In this document: piece after piece, positions 7,870-17,974 of the stretch
Numbering within the stretch: the stretch's first letter is position 1
Layout: each line of letters begins with the position of its first letter
DNA from: Sinomonas albida
GTDB taxonomy: Bacteria; Actinomycetota; Actinomycetes; Actinomycetales; Micrococcaceae
DNA length: 64,000 bases
NCBI RefSeq assembly: GCF_004919045.1
Contig: NZ_SWDW01000016.1
Span: 1-64,000, forward strand
Direction: 5' to 3'
The notes under the pieces: model-generated
What the model was told of the DNA's origin: nothing
Seen by the model: only the letters and a program-made list of their open reading frames with translations
Databases searched by the model: none
Made by a program: the position numbers and the translations under genes

Positions 7870-8973
7870 ATGACCACACGACGCTGTGTACGGATCGCCG
7901 TTGCCGGCTCCGGTCTGATCGGGCAGGAGCACGTCCGCCGCATCGCCGAGAACCCGGAGACGGAGCTCAGTGCGATCGTCGACCCAGCACCTGCGGCCCG
8001 CGACGTCGCCGATCGGCACGGCGTTCCCCTCTTCGGGAGCGTTGCCGAGCTCTTCGCCGCCCAGCGGCCGGACGGCGTGATCCTCGCGAGCCCGAACCGC
8101 TTCCACGTGCCCGGCGGACTCGAGTGCATCGCGGCCGGCGTGCCCGTGCTGGTCGAGAAGCCCATCGCCGAAACGGCCGACGACGGCGAGCGGCTCGTCG
8201 CTGCTGCCGAGGCCGCAGGCATTCCCCTCCTCGTGGGGCACCACCGTCGCCACAGCCCCCTCCTCGCTGAGGCGCGCCGGATCATCGGCGAGGGCGGGCT
8301 GGGAGCGGTCGTCGCCGTCGTCGGCACAGCCCTCTTCCGCAAGCCGGACGACTACTTCGACGCCGGGCCGTGGCGCAAGCAGCCGGGCGGCGGCCCGATC
8401 CTCATCAACCTCATCCACGAGGCCGACGGCCTCCGGGCGCTGTGCGGCGAGATCGTGAGGGTGCAGGCCACGGCCTCGAACACCGCGCGCGGCTTCGAGG
8501 TCGAGGACACCGTGGCGATGACGCTCACGTTCGCCAACGGAGCGCTCGGCACGTTCATGCTCTCCGATGCCGCGGCGGCCGTCGCCTCGTGGGAACAGAC
8601 CTCGCGGGAGAACCCCGCGTACTCGAACGCCGACGATCAGGACTGCTACCTCATCGCCGGAACGCGCGGCTCCCTCGGCATCCCGACGATGCGCCTCCGG
8701 ACCTACGCGGGCAGCGCCTCCTGGTGGGAGCCCTTCGAGAGCCGCGTCGCCGCCGTCGCACGCCATGATCCGCTCGCGGCCCAGCTCGCGCATTTCGCCG
8801 CCGTCGTCCGCGGCGAGGCCGAGCCGCTCGTCACGGGAAGGGACGGACTCCAATCCCTTCGCGTCGTCCAGGCAGTCCTCGAGGCCGCCCGGACTGGCGG
8901 CGTCGTTGACGTTGCCCCATCTGTTCAGCCCGTCCCACCCGCCCGAACCCCCGCTGCATCGACGCAGAACTGA
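7870..8973 (+). CDS. Gfo/Idh/MocA family NAD(P)-dependent oxidoreductase
   Basis: A 367-residue protein with an N-terminal Rossmann fold (IAVAGSGLIGQEH, residues about 9-21), the family EKP motif (LVEKPIAE, about 96) and an alpha/beta substrate domain. Such enzymes oxidise or reduce hydroxyl groups on sugars and cyclitols. Position in the quinate/shikimate module, divergent from iclR and 23 bp upstream of an MHS transporter, suggests a cyclitol-carboxylate or related substrate. The exact substrate cannot be read. A good Shine-Dalgarno (AGGAG) precedes the ATG. Confidence 0.88.
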   Translation: MTTRRCVRIAVAGSGLIGQEHVRRIAENPETELSAIVDPAPAARDVADRHGVPLFGSVAELFAAQRPDGVILASPNRFHVPGGLECIAAGVPVLVEKPIAETADDGERLVAAAEAAGIPLLVGHHRRHSPLLAEARRIIGEGGLGAVVAVVGTALFRKPDDYFDAGPWRKQPGGGPILINLIHEADGLRALCGEIVRVQATASNTARGFEVEDTVAMTLTFANGALGTFMLSDAAAAVASWEQTSRENPAYSNADDQDCYLIAGTRGSLGIPTMRLRTYAGSASWWEPFESRVAAVARHDPLAAQLAHFAAVVRGEAEPLVTGRDGLQSLRVVQAVLEAARTGGVVDVAPSVQPVPPARTPAASTQN

Positions 8974-8996
8974 CCACAGAAACTAAGGAATCCCCC

Positions 8997-10349
<1,353 letters not shown>

Positions 10350-10372
10350 CCCGCCGGCCGCACCCGACCGCG

Positions 10373-10418
10373 CCCCGGCCGTGGGAAGCTGGTAGCTCTC
10401 GGGCTGCCCACGCCGGGG
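10373..10418 (+). terminator. GC-rich hairpin after the MHS transporter
   Basis: CCCCGGCCGTGGG (10373-10385) pairs with CCCACGCCGGGG (10407-10418) with one bulged base and a 21-nt loop. There is no U-tract. It starts 24 bp after the transporter stop and ends 54 bp before the next gene, so it may reduce read-through. Confidence 0.45.
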
Positions 10419-10471
10419 CCGCAGTGGCCCGCCATGGCGATGGGGAGCGGCACATCACGGAAGGCGGACCC

Positions 10472-11530
10472 TTGGCACCCTCGGCAGATCACGCGAACCC
10501 CGGACTGAGCGCCGAGCGCCTGGCCCGGATTCGGAGCCTCCCGACCGCCGAGCTGCACCTGCACATCGAGGGCACGCTCGAACCGGACATGGTGTTCGAA
10601 TTGGCCGAGCGGAACGGCGTCTCGGTGCCGTTCGAGTCTCTCGAGGACCTCAGCAGCCGCTACCGGTTCCACGACCTCCAGTCGTTCTTGAACTTGTACT
10701 ACGAATGCATGTCCGTGCTGAGGACGCGGGACGACTTCCGCGCCCTGGGCGAGCGATACCTTCAGCGAGCGCACGAGCAGGGCGTCCGCCACGTGGAGAT
10801 CTTCTTCGATGCCCAGGCGCACACGGTCCGCGGCGTCGAGGCCGAGGATGTCCTCGACGGCCTGCTCGACGCGCTCCGTGCCGCGGAGCAGAAGGGCATC
10901 ACGGGAGGGCTCATCCTGTCGTTCCTCCGTGATCGGCCCGTGCAGGAGGCGATGGACACGCTCGAGTCCCTCGCCCACCGCACCGATGACCTGCTCGCGG
11001 TGGGCCTCGACTCCGCCGAGGTCGGGTATCCGCCCGAGCTGTTCGTGCCCGTCTTTGCCCGCGCGAAGGAGCTCGGCCTGCACAGGGTGTCCCACGCCGG
11101 CGAGGAGGGACCGCCGTCGTACGTCTGGGACGCGCTCGACCTCCTCGGGGCCGAAAGGATCGACCACGGCGTGCGCGCCCTCGAAGACCCAGAGCTCATC
11201 GACCGCCTGCGGCGCGAGCGCGTCCCGCTCACGGTGTGCCCGTTCTCCAACGTGCGGCTCGCGGTGGTCTCGGATCTCGCGCAGCACCCGATCGCGGAGC
11301 TCCTCGACCAGGGAATCCTCGCAACCGTCAACTCGGACGATCCCGCGTACTTCGGCGGCCATCTCGGCGACAATCTGGCGGGGCTCGTCGAGGCCTTCGG
11401 GCTTCACGACGAGACGCTCGAGCGCCTGGCCCGCAACTCGGTCGAGGCATCCTTCGCGAGCGAGCGGCGTAAGGCGGAGCTCAACGCGCTCATCGATCAC
11501 TGGGTAGAGAGTGTTGCAGCAACCCGTTGA
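10472..11530 (+). CDS. Adenine deaminase (adenosine deaminase family)
   Basis: A 352-residue TIM-barrel amidohydrolase that should convert adenine to hypoxanthine. Zinc and catalytic positions are visible: HLHIEG (H29, H31), SHAGEEG, DHGVR and NSDDPAYFGG. The segments VEIFFDAQAHTVRGV and NSDDPAYFGGHLGDN match the bacterial/fungal adenine aminohydrolase subgroup better than classical adenosine deaminase. No ATG gives the right length. The TTG at 10472 follows GGAAGG at a 7-nt spacing and gives the family length, so it was chosen over an upstream frame overlapping the transporter. Confidence 0.85.
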   Translation: MAPSADHANPGLSAERLARIRSLPTAELHLHIEGTLEPDMVFELAERNGVSVPFESLEDLSSRYRFHDLQSFLNLYYECMSVLRTRDDFRALGERYLQRAHEQGVRHVEIFFDAQAHTVRGVEAEDVLDGLLDALRAAEQKGITGGLILSFLRDRPVQEAMDTLESLAHRTDDLLAVGLDSAEVGYPPELFVPVFARAKELGLHRVSHAGEEGPPSYVWDALDLLGAERIDHGVRALEDPELIDRLRRERVPLTVCPFSNVRLAVVSDLAQHPIAELLDQGILATVNSDDPAYFGGHLGDNLAGLVEAFGLHDETLERLARNSVEASFASERRKAELNALIDHWVESVAATR

Positions 11531-11544
11531 CTTGTTGCAGAAAC
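11513..11544. promoter_or_regulatory. Two phased LacI-type half-palindromes before the LacI gene
   Basis: GTTGCAGCAAC (11513-11523) and GTTGCAGAAAC (11534-11544) are near-palindromes 21 bp apart, i.e. two helical turns on the same DNA face. They overlap the 3' end of the adenine deaminase gene and flank TTGACT (11527-11532), a possible -35 element. The layout fits autoregulation by the LacI-type protein encoded 67 bp downstream. Binding is inference. Confidence 0.5.
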
Positions 11545-11610
11545 GATGTCACTCTGGTTCAGTCGCTGTGATGGCGACCACAGCTCGCGCGACTGAACAA
11601 GGAGGTTCCG

Positions 11611-12588
11611 ATGACGACCATTGCCGAAATCGCTCAGGCAGCCGGCGTCTCGAAGTCCACCGTGTCCAGATCGTTCACCCGCCCCGACTCGGTCAACGCC
11701 GAGACGCGGGAGCGCATCCTGTCCGTCGCCACGCAATTGGGCTACAACCCGGCTCCGCCGAAGGCCGAGGCCACGGGAACCGTCGCGCTCTTCATCCCTG
11801 ACATCGCGAACCCGTTCTACCCGCCGCTCGTGAAGGCGATCCAGGCCGCGTGCCGGCGCCAGTCGCTCTCGCTGCTCGTGGTCGACGGCGAGGACGATCC
11901 CGAGGCGGACGCCGAAGAGCTCGAGCGGATCATCGGCCGCGTCGACGGCGCACTCGTCTTCGCGCCCCGCATGGACGCGGAGCGGCTCCGCGCCCTTGAC
12001 GCCGTCTCCCCCGTGGTCCTCATCAACCACGTCGCGGACGGGCTTCCCGCCGTCGTCCTCTCTGCTCCGGAGGGCGCGCGGCAGGCCGTCGAACACCTCG
12101 CCGCGCTCGGCCACCGCAGCATCGCGTACCTCGCGAGCTGGGAGGACAACTACTCGAGCCGCGTGCGCCTGGCTGCCGCAGAGGAAGCCGCGGACCACCA
12201 CGGCTGCACTCTCGTCGTGCTCACGCACGTGGAGCCGACCTACGCCGCGGGCGTCCGCGCCGCGGACCTCGTCCTCGCCGAGCCGGTCACCGCCGTCATT
12301 GCCCACAACGACCTCATGGCGTTCGGCTGCATCAACCGCCTCGCGGACCGCGGGGTGAAGCCCGGTCAAGATGTCAGCGTGATCGGGTTCGACGACATCT
12401 GGCTCGCGTCGACCACGCGGCCAGCGCTCACCACGGTGAGCACCCCCTACGAACGCGGGGGCGCCGTCGCCCTCCGCCTCCTCACCGAGCGGATCGCAGA
12501 TCCGGCCCGCCCGGCGAACACAGTCCACCTCTCAGGTGACCTCATCGTCCGGGACAGCACGGCGCCGGCCCCGGCGCTCGTGAACTGA
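11611..12588 (+). CDS. LacI family transcriptional regulator
   Basis: A 325-residue protein. Residues 1-50 form a classical LacI headpiece (TTIAEIAQAAGVSKSTVSRSF followed by hinge residues RERILSVATQLGYNP). The rest is a periplasmic-binding-protein-like effector domain. AAGGAGG precedes the ATG. The MHS transporter 44 bp downstream on the same strand is the likely co-transcribed target, so the effector is probably an organic acid or sugar-like compound imported by it. The adenine deaminase upstream may share control through the overlapping operators. Confidence 0.92.
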   Translation: MTTIAEIAQAAGVSKSTVSRSFTRPDSVNAETRERILSVATQLGYNPAPPKAEATGTVALFIPDIANPFYPPLVKAIQAACRRQSLSLLVVDGEDDPEADAEELERIIGRVDGALVFAPRMDAERLRALDAVSPVVLINHVADGLPAVVLSAPEGARQAVEHLAALGHRSIAYLASWEDNYSSRVRLAAAEEAADHHGCTLVVLTHVEPTYAAGVRAADLVLAEPVTAVIAHNDLMAFGCINRLADRGVKPGQDVSVIGFDDIWLASTTRPALTTVSTPYERGGAVALRLLTERIADPARPANTVHLSGDLIVRDSTAPAPALVN

Positions 12589-12632
12589 CCCTCCCATCTG
12601 TCACACCCCGTTCGCACGAAAGGCGAGAGCTC

Positions 12633-13985
12633 ATGGCCGAGTTCAGCGGCATTGTCGATCCCGACGTCAAAACGCCCGAGGAGCAGGCGCGGCGCCTGCG
12701 TCGCGCCAAGAAGGCCGCCCTCGCGGCCTTCCTTGGCGGCGCGCTCGAGTACTACGACTTCTTCGTCTACGCGACAGCGGCGTCGCTCGTGTTCTCGAAG
12801 ATCTTCTTCCCCTCGGGCAACCCGACGATCGCCCTCATCTCCTCGTTCGCGACGTTCGGGGTGGCCTATGTCGCCCGGCCGTTCGGCGCCGTCTTCTTCG
12901 GCCACCTCGGTGACCGCATCGGACGCAAGAACACGCTCGTGCTCACCCTCGTCCTCATGGGCGGCGCGACGTTCCTCATCGGCGCGCTCCCCGACTTCCA
13001 CGCGGCTGGCTACCTCGCTCCGGTCCTGCTCGTGGTGCTGCGCCTCATGCAGGGCCTGTCAGCCGGGGCGGAGACGGCCGGCGCGTCCGCGCTCACCATG
13101 GAGGAATCGCCCGTGGGCCGCCGCGCGTTCTTCCCGTCCTTCTCGATGAGCGGCATCTCGACCGGCATCGTGCTCGCCTCGCTCGTGTTCCTCCCGGTGG
13201 CCGCGATGGGCGAGGCCGACCGCCTCGCGTGGGGCTGGCGCATCCCGTTCTGGAGCTCGATCGTGGTGCTCGTCGTCGCGTACCTCGTGCGCCGCTCGCT
13301 CGAAGAGCCCGAGATCTTCGAGGAGAAGGCCGAGCAGCACGACCTCGTGAAGCTGCCGGTCGCGGACATGTTCAAGACCCACACGCCGCAGTTCCTCCAG
13401 GTGGCGCTCATGTCCTTCCAAACGGTGACGAACACCTTCATGCAGTCGTTCGGCCTCGCGTACGCCGTGTCGGTGGGCATCCCGGCGTCGACGATGCTGT
13501 GGGTGAGCGTCGTGGGCAACGTCGTCGCGATCGCGACTCAGCCGCTCGCCGCCATGCTCGCGGACCGCTTCGGCCGCAAGCCGCTCTTCATCAGCGGCAT
13601 CATCGGCTCGGCCGCGCTGATCTTCATCTACTTCTCATCCATCTCGACGAAGAACGTTCCGCTCGTCTTCCTCACGAGCACGCTCATCACGGCCGGCACG
13701 TACGCGATGTCGAATGCGATCTACCCGGCGTGGTTCGCTGAGCTGTTCAACGTCCGCGTCCGTTACTCGGGCATGGCGATCGGCCTCCAGATCGGCATCC
13801 TGTGTGCAGGCTTCACGCCGCTGCTCGGCACCGCGCTCGTGGGCAGCGTGCCGTCGAACTGGGGGCCGGCGGCCTGGATCGTGGCGGGGTCCTCGGTCCT
13901 CGCGCTCATCGGCGCCATCTGGGCACGCGAGACGTTCCGCACGCCGATCCATGAGCTCGGCAACAGGGTGCGCGGCTCGAAGTAG
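12633..13985 (+). CDS. MFS transporter, metabolite:H+ symporter (MHS) family
   Basis: A 450-residue, 12-helix transporter homologous to the one at 8997-10349. It carries GALEYYDFFVYATAASLVF near residue 32, motif A GHLGDRIGRKN, and the repeated motif LADRFGRKP in the central loop. It probably imports a carboxylate by proton symport. It follows the LacI gene after 44 bp, so its expression is likely controlled by that repressor. A dense repeat/hairpin region (14003-14151) separates it from the converging DUF779 gene. Confidence 0.9.
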   Translation: MAEFSGIVDPDVKTPEEQARRLRRAKKAALAAFLGGALEYYDFFVYATAASLVFSKIFFPSGNPTIALISSFATFGVAYVARPFGAVFFGHLGDRIGRKNTLVLTLVLMGGATFLIGALPDFHAAGYLAPVLLVVLRLMQGLSAGAETAGASALTMEESPVGRRAFFPSFSMSGISTGIVLASLVFLPVAAMGEADRLAWGWRIPFWSSIVVLVVAYLVRRSLEEPEIFEEKAEQHDLVKLPVADMFKTHTPQFLQVALMSFQTVTNTFMQSFGLAYAVSVGIPASTMLWVSVVGNVVAIATQPLAAMLADRFGRKPLFISGIIGSAALIFIYFSSISTKNVPLVFLTSTLITAGTYAMSNAIYPAWFAELFNVRVRYSGMAIGLQIGILCAGFTPLLGTALVGSVPSNWGPAAWIVAGSSVLALIGAIWARETFRTPIHELGNRVRGSK

Positions 13986-14002
13986 GGATCGAGGAGGCAA
14001 CC

Positions 14003-14151
14003 AGACCCCGCAACGCGAGGGACGGGACCCCACAAACCTCCGCCAGAGACCCCGCAAACCGAGGGACGGGACCCCGCAACGCTTGCCAGTGTTGCGGGGT
14101 CCCGTCCGGTTCGTTGCGGGGTCCCGTCCGGTTCGTTGCGGGGTCCCTGGC
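14003..14151. repeat. 22-bp repeat cluster with a 17-bp hairpin (GACGGGACCCCGCAAC family)
   Basis: The gap between the converging MHS and DUF779 genes is filled with copies of GGACGGGACCCCGCAAC in both orientations. Degraded forward copies begin at about 14003, 14021 and 14047. A forward copy at 14064-14080 is perfectly complementary to a reverse copy at 14091-14107 across a 10-nt loop, which could act as a bidirectional terminator. Reverse copies then continue in tandem at 14091, 14113 and 14135, a 22-bp period. Confidence 0.85.
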
Positions 14152-14154
14152 CCC

Positions 14155-14547
14155 CTACGGGATGTCCAGGATCTCGCTCCGGATCAGGAAGCGCTTCCCC
14201 TCCGGCGCCTCGAGCGAGAAGCCGCTGCCGCGGCCCGTCACCACGTCGACCGTCAGGTGCGTGTGCGACCAATACGCGAACTGCTCCTTCGACATCCAGA
14301 ACCCCAGTTCGCCGCGCCCAGGGAGGTCGAAGACGCCAAGCTGCTCGTCGGCGTCGCCCGTGAGGAACTCCCCCGCCGGGTAGCACATGGGCGCGGAGCC
14401 GTCGCAGCAGCCGCCGGACTGGTGGAACATGAGCGGCCCGTGACGCTCCCAGAGCGCGTCGAGGAGCGCGAGCGCGGGCTCGGTCAGCGCGACCCGGGAG
14501 AAGTCCTCCCCCGGGCGCACGGGCCGCGCGTCGAGAACATCAGACAT
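14155..14547 (-). CDS. DUF779 domain-containing protein
   Basis: A 130-residue protein matching DUF779, including the Cys-rich segment SGGCCDGSAPMC (about 44-55) that could bind a metal. The family has no established biochemical role but is repeatedly found beside acetaldehyde/ethanol-type aldehyde dehydrogenases, as here: the ALDH gene is 85 bp upstream on the same strand. An accessory or metal-related role in aldehyde oxidation is inference. Stop codon TAG lies 4 bp from the neighbouring repeat cluster. Confidence 0.85.
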   Translation of the reverse strand: MSDVLDARPVRPGEDFSRVALTEPALALLDALWERHGPLMFHQSGGCCDGSAPMCYPAGEFLTGDADEQLGVFDLPGRGELGFWMSKEQFAYWSHTHLTVDVVTGRGSGFSLEAPEGKRFLIRSEILDIP

Positions 14548-14584
14548 CGGATCCTCCTTCGCAAGTGGAGCCCAAGGCGAGGCC

Positions 14585-14613
14585 GACGACGGCGGCGCGC
14601 ACCCGCCGTCGTC
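14585..14613 (-). terminator. Hairpin between the ALDH and DUF779 genes (GACGACGGCGG stem)
   Basis: GACGACGGCGG at 14585-14595 pairs perfectly with CCGCCGTCGTC at 14603-14613 around a 7-nt loop. It lies 20 bp after the ALDH stop and 38 bp before the DUF779 start. It may attenuate or terminate ALDH transcription or stabilise its 3' end. The same stem sequence recurs in other gaps of this window. Confidence 0.55.
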
Positions 14614-14632
14614 CGCCTTCGGGTGGCCGAGT

Positions 14633-16156
14633 CTAGAAGAAGCCCAGCTTGTTCTCGCTGTAGCTGACCAGGAGGTTCTTGGTCTGCTGATAGTGCTCGA
14701 GCATCATGAGGTGAGTCTCGCGGCCGATGCCGGAGGACTTGTAGCCACCGAACGCCGCGTGCGCGGGGTACGCGTGGTAGTTGTTCACCCACACGCGCCC
14801 GGCCTGGATCTCGCGCCCCGCGCGGTAGGCGACGTTGCCGTTGCGGCTCCAGACTCCGGCGCCGAGGCCGTAAAGGGTGTCGTTGGCGATCTCGAGCGCC
14901 TCCTCGTAGTCGGCGAACTTCGCCACCGAGACGACCGGCCCGAAGATCTCCTCCTGGAAGATGCGCATGGTGTTGCTGCCTTCGAAGATGGTCGGCTCGA
15001 CGTAGTAGCCGCCCGCGAGGTCGCCGGGGAGCTCGGCGCGCTTGCCGCCCGTGAGGACCTTCGCGCCCTCGGCCTTGCCGATCTCGATGTAGGAGAGGAT
15101 CTTCTCGAGCTGGTCGTTCGAGGCCTGGGCGCCGATCATCGTCTCGGTGTCGAGCGGGTTGCCCTGCTTGATCTTCCTGGTCCGCTCGACGACGTCCCCG
15201 AGGAACTTCGCGTAGATGCCCTCTTGGACGAGGGCGCGCGACGGGCACGTGCAGACCTCGCCCTGGTTGAGCGCGAAGAGCGTGAAGCCCTCCTGGGCCT
15301 TGTCGTAGAAGGCGTCGTCGGCGTCGGCGATGTCGTTGAAGAACAGGTTCGGGCTCTTGCCGCCGAGCTCGAGCGTGACCGGAATGAGGTTCTGCGAGGC
15401 GTACTGCATGATGAGCCGGCCCGTGGTGGTCTCGCCCGTGAACGCGATCTTGCGGATGCGCGGGCTCGACGCGAGCGGCTTGCCCGCCTCGACGCCGAAG
15501 CCGTTGACGATGTTGAGCACGCCGGCGGGGAGCAGGTCCTGGATCAGCTCGGCGAGGACGAGGATGCTCGCCGGGGTCTGCTCGGCTGGCTTAAGGACGA
15601 CGGCGTTGCCCGCCGCGAGCGCGGGGGCCAGCTTCCACGTGGCCATGAGGAGCGGGAAGTTCCACGGGATGATCTGGCCGACTACGCCGAGCGGCTCGTG
15701 GAAGTGATACGCCGTCGTCGTCTCGTCGATTTGAGAAAGCGAGCCCTCCTGGGCGCGGATCGCGCCGGCGTAGTAGCGGAAATGGTCGACGGCGAGCGGC
15801 AGGTCCGCGGCGAGGGTCTCGCGGATCGGCTTGCCGTTGTCCCAGGTCTCGGCGACGGCGAGCATTTCGAGGTTCTCCTCGATGCGGTCCGCAATGCGGT
15901 GCAGGATGAGCGCGCGCTCGGCCACGCTCGTGCGGCCCCAGCCGGGGGCGGACTTGTGCGCGGCGTCGAGGGCGAGCTCGATGTCCGCGGCCTGCGAGCG
16001 GGCGACCTCGCAGAACACCTTTCCGGTGACCGGAGTGACGTTCTCGAAGTACTCGCCGGCGACCGGGGCCACCCACTCGCCGCCGATGAAGTTCTCGTAG
16101 CGGTCCTTGAAGGTGACCTTGCTGCCCTCGGTGCCCGGCTGCGCGTAGACGGTCAT
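14633..16156 (-). CDS. NAD-dependent aldehyde dehydrogenase (acetaldehyde type)
   Basis: A 507-residue ALDH-superfamily enzyme oxidising aldehydes to acids. The catalytic cysteine is C302 in [11 protein letters not shown] and the general base is E263 in [13 protein letters not shown]-binding IPWNFPLL and GETTTGR are intact. The extra [15 protein letters not shown] region and close DUF779 partner are typical of the ExaC/AcoD/AldB group acting on acetaldehyde. It is probably transcribed from the 16.2-16.4 kb gap with the DUF779 gene downstream. Confidence 0.92.
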   Translation of the reverse strand: MTVYAQPGTEGSKVTFKDRYENFIGGEWVAPVAGEYFENVTPVTGKVFCEVARSQAADIELALDAAHKSAPGWGRTSVAERALILHRIADRIEENLEMLAVAETWDNGKPIRETLAADLPLAVDHFRYYAGAIRAQEGSLSQIDETTTAYHFHEPLGVVGQIIPWNFPLLMATWKLAPALAAGNAVVLKPAEQTPASILVLAELIQDLLPAGVLNIVNGFGVEAGKPLASSPRIRKIAFTGETTTGRLIMQYASQNLIPVTLELGGKSPNLFFNDIADADDAFYDKAQEGFTLFALNQGEVCTCPSRALVQEGIYAKFLGDVVERTRKIKQGNPLDTETMIGAQASNDQLEKILSYIEIGKAEGAKVLTGGKRAELPGDLAGGYYVEPTIFEGSNTMRIFQEEIFGPVVSVAKFADYEEALEIANDTLYGLGAGVWSRNGNVAYRAGREIQAGRVWVNNYHAYPAHAAFGGYKSSGIGRETHLMMLEHYQQTKNLLVSYSENKLGFF

Positions 16157-16449
16157 GGCGACTCCTTTGTCTCTGGTTCCGGTGGTCTCTGGGACCCGTG
16201 GTCTCTGGGACCCGTCGGGGCCGGTGGTGCCGGCGTTGCCTTGAGCGTAGGAGCGAGTGAGTTGCGGGCGGGTTGCAACGATGTGGTTCCCGGTCGCGCT
16301 GGCATCGGCCCCCGAGCAACGTGCCCCTTCCCGACCCTCTTTTGGCGAGCACCGCCTCGGCGAGCCGTGGAATCACGCGGAAGTTCCGCCGTCGTCCGTC
16401 TCCGGCGAGCTCAAAACAGGGTCGGGACGGCGCGCCTAGAGCACGGAGC
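16157..16449. other. Intergenic region upstream of the ALDH gene with small repeats
   Basis: No gene seen in 293 bp. It holds a 16-bp tandem duplication, GGTCTCTGGGACCCGT at 16182-16197 and 16198-16213, just upstream of the ALDH start. A dyad GTTGC-N9-GCAAC lies at about 16261-16279. A long-range inverted repeat pairs CCCGACCCTCTTTT (16330-16343) with AAAACAGGGTCGGG (16413-16426), 13 of 14 positions. The ALDH promoter and possible activator sites should be here; none was identified with confidence. Confidence 0.55.
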
Positions 16450-17160
16450 CTAAAGGACGGAGGCGGCCTCGCGGTCGTGATCGGCCGAGCGCCAGTCGTT
16501 GCGGTGAAGGCGCTCGACGCCGTCGAGCATGAGGTCGATCCCGAATTCGAACTCGAACTGGTCGTCGCACCCGGAGCCGACCACGCTGGTGGGATCGTGC
16601 GGGCGGGCCGTCGCGACGGCCACGATCCCGGGGAACGTGGCCATCATGTACTGCACCTGCTCCGGGCTGAGGTCCGATGGCGCGGTCGGCGCGGTCTCGT
16701 GGAGCTCTTGGGTGAAGCCGAAGATGCGACTGCCGAGCGCATGCATGACGTGATGCACGAGATCCGCGGAGAGCCCGCCCGCGAGAAACGTGCGGATCAT
16801 CGAGTCCGTGTAGGCGAGGATCACGTGGGTCGGCGCCGCCTGGGCCTCCATGATGCGCCGGGCCCACGGATGCCGGAGCATGACGGCGCGCGCAGAGAGC
16901 GTCCGACGGCGCACGGCCGCCTTCCAGTCCAGCCCCTCCTGGGGCGGTTCGACCTCGCTCACAACGGCGTCGACCATGCCGTCGAGGAGCTCGTCCTTGT
17001 TGGCCACGTGCTTGTAGAGCGCCATCGGCACGACGCCGAGGGCCTGGGCCAGCTTGCGCATGCTGATCGCCTCGAGGCCCGATTCGTCCGCGAGCGCGAC
17101 GGCGGCGCGAAGCACGCGCGCGCGGTTCAGGGGGTCCCGGCGCTCGCCATCCTTGGCCAT
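16450..17160 (-). CDS. TetR/AcrR family transcriptional regulator with TetR_C domain
   Basis: A 236-residue protein. Residues about 12-60 hold the helix-turn-helix (ISMRKLAQALGVVPMALYKHV, characteristic of the TetR class sensu stricto). The C-terminal region resembles the TetR_C ligand-binding domain. It diverges from the DUF4386 membrane-protein gene at 17270. The 109-bp gap contains two strong palindromes overlapping the rightward promoter, so this protein very probably represses the divergent gene and itself. The inducer is unknown. Confidence 0.9.
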   Translation of the reverse strand: MAKDGERRDPLNRARVLRAAVALADESGLEAISMRKLAQALGVVPMALYKHVANKDELLDGMVDAVVSEVEPPQEGLDWKAAVRRRTLSARAVMLRHPWARRIMEAQAAPTHVILAYTDSMIRTFLAGGLSADLVHHVMHALGSRIFGFTQELHETAPTAPSDLSPEQVQYMMATFPGIVAVATARPHDPTSVVGSGCDDQFEFEFGIDLMLDGVERLHRNDWRSADHDREAASVL

Positions 17161-17185
17161 GTTCGCCCTCCAGCCCGACTAGTTC

Positions 17186-17243
17186 TTGACAAGTGTACTG
17201 CGTACACCTAGCTTCGGATGTCAGAGGTGTACGCCGTACACCT
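17186..17243 (+). promoter_or_regulatory. Promoter with two TetR operators (divergent TetR/DUF4386 control region)
   Basis: TTGACA (17186-17191) and TAGCTT (17209-17214) are spaced by 17 bp. The palindrome GTGTAC-TGC-GTACAC (17193-17207) lies exactly between these hexamers. A second, perfect palindrome AGGTGTAC-GCC-GTACACCT (17225-17243) lies just after the expected transcription start. A protein bound to either would block the promoter. The centres are 34 bp apart. Confidence 0.75.
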
Positions 17244-17269
17244 GTCAGTCAGAAGGAACGGGATTCGCC

Positions 17270-17968
17270 ATGGCCCCCACGCGACGCAGCGCGATCGTGA
17301 TCGGCGCGCTCTACCTCATCACCCACGTCACGTCGGTCGCGGGCCTTGCTCTCTACGGCCCCGTGCTCACGAGCACCACGTACGCCGACTACCTCGCTAG
17401 CCCTGGCGCGGCGGGCCGGGCGCTGTTCGGCGGCTTCCTCGAGGTGGTCCTCAGCCTCGCGATTGTCGGCACGAGCGTCGCGTGGTACCCGATCATCAAG
17501 CGGATCAACGAGGGAATGGCCCTGGGCTACGCCGGGCTGCGCACACTCGAAGCGGCGATCATCGCGGTCGGCGTCACGCCGCTCGTGGCGGCGGTGAGCC
17601 TCGTGCAGGCGCACGGCACGGCAGGCAACGAAACGCTTGTCCAGACCCTCGCGTCCCTCCACAACTGGACGTTCCTGATCGGCCCGAGCTTCGTGTGCGG
17701 GGTCAACACCGTGGTGCTTGCGGCCGTCTTGCTTCGATCCGGCCTGGTGCAGCGCTTCATTCCCGTCCTCGGGCTCGTGGGTGGACCGCTCGTCTTCGCT
17801 TCTGGCGTGGCCCAGATGTTCGGCGCCATGCCGCAGGCCTCACCGGTGGCCGCCCTCGCCGCGATCCCGGTGTTCGCCTGGGAGCTCAGCCTGGCCCTGT
17901 TCCTCGTGATCCGTGGATTCCGGCCCGCCGGACAGCGCGCGGCGTCGGCCCAGGCCGCCGTCGCCTGA
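17270..17968 (+). CDS. DUF4386 family integral membrane protein
   Basis: A 232-residue protein with about six predicted membrane helices, matching the DUF4386 pattern (N-terminal RRSAIVIGALYLITHVTS, central W-Y-P-I-IKR, conserved LHNW). Function of the family is unknown. The ATG at 17270 is preceded by AAGGAACGGG. Transcription probably starts from the repressible promoter at 17186-17214, so the protein may respond to the TetR inducer. A six-copy 31-bp repeat array starts 7 bp after its stop codon. Confidence 0.82.
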   Translation: MAPTRRSAIVIGALYLITHVTSVAGLALYGPVLTSTTYADYLASPGAAGRALFGGFLEVVLSLAIVGTSVAWYPIIKRINEGMALGYAGLRTLEAAIIAVGVTPLVAAVSLVQAHGTAGNETLVQTLASLHNWTFLIGPSFVCGVNTVVLAAVLLRSGLVQRFIPVLGLVGGPLVFASGVAQMFGAMPQASPVAALAAIPVFAWELSLALFLVIRGFRPAGQRAASAQAAVA

Positions 17969-17974
17969 GCGCGA

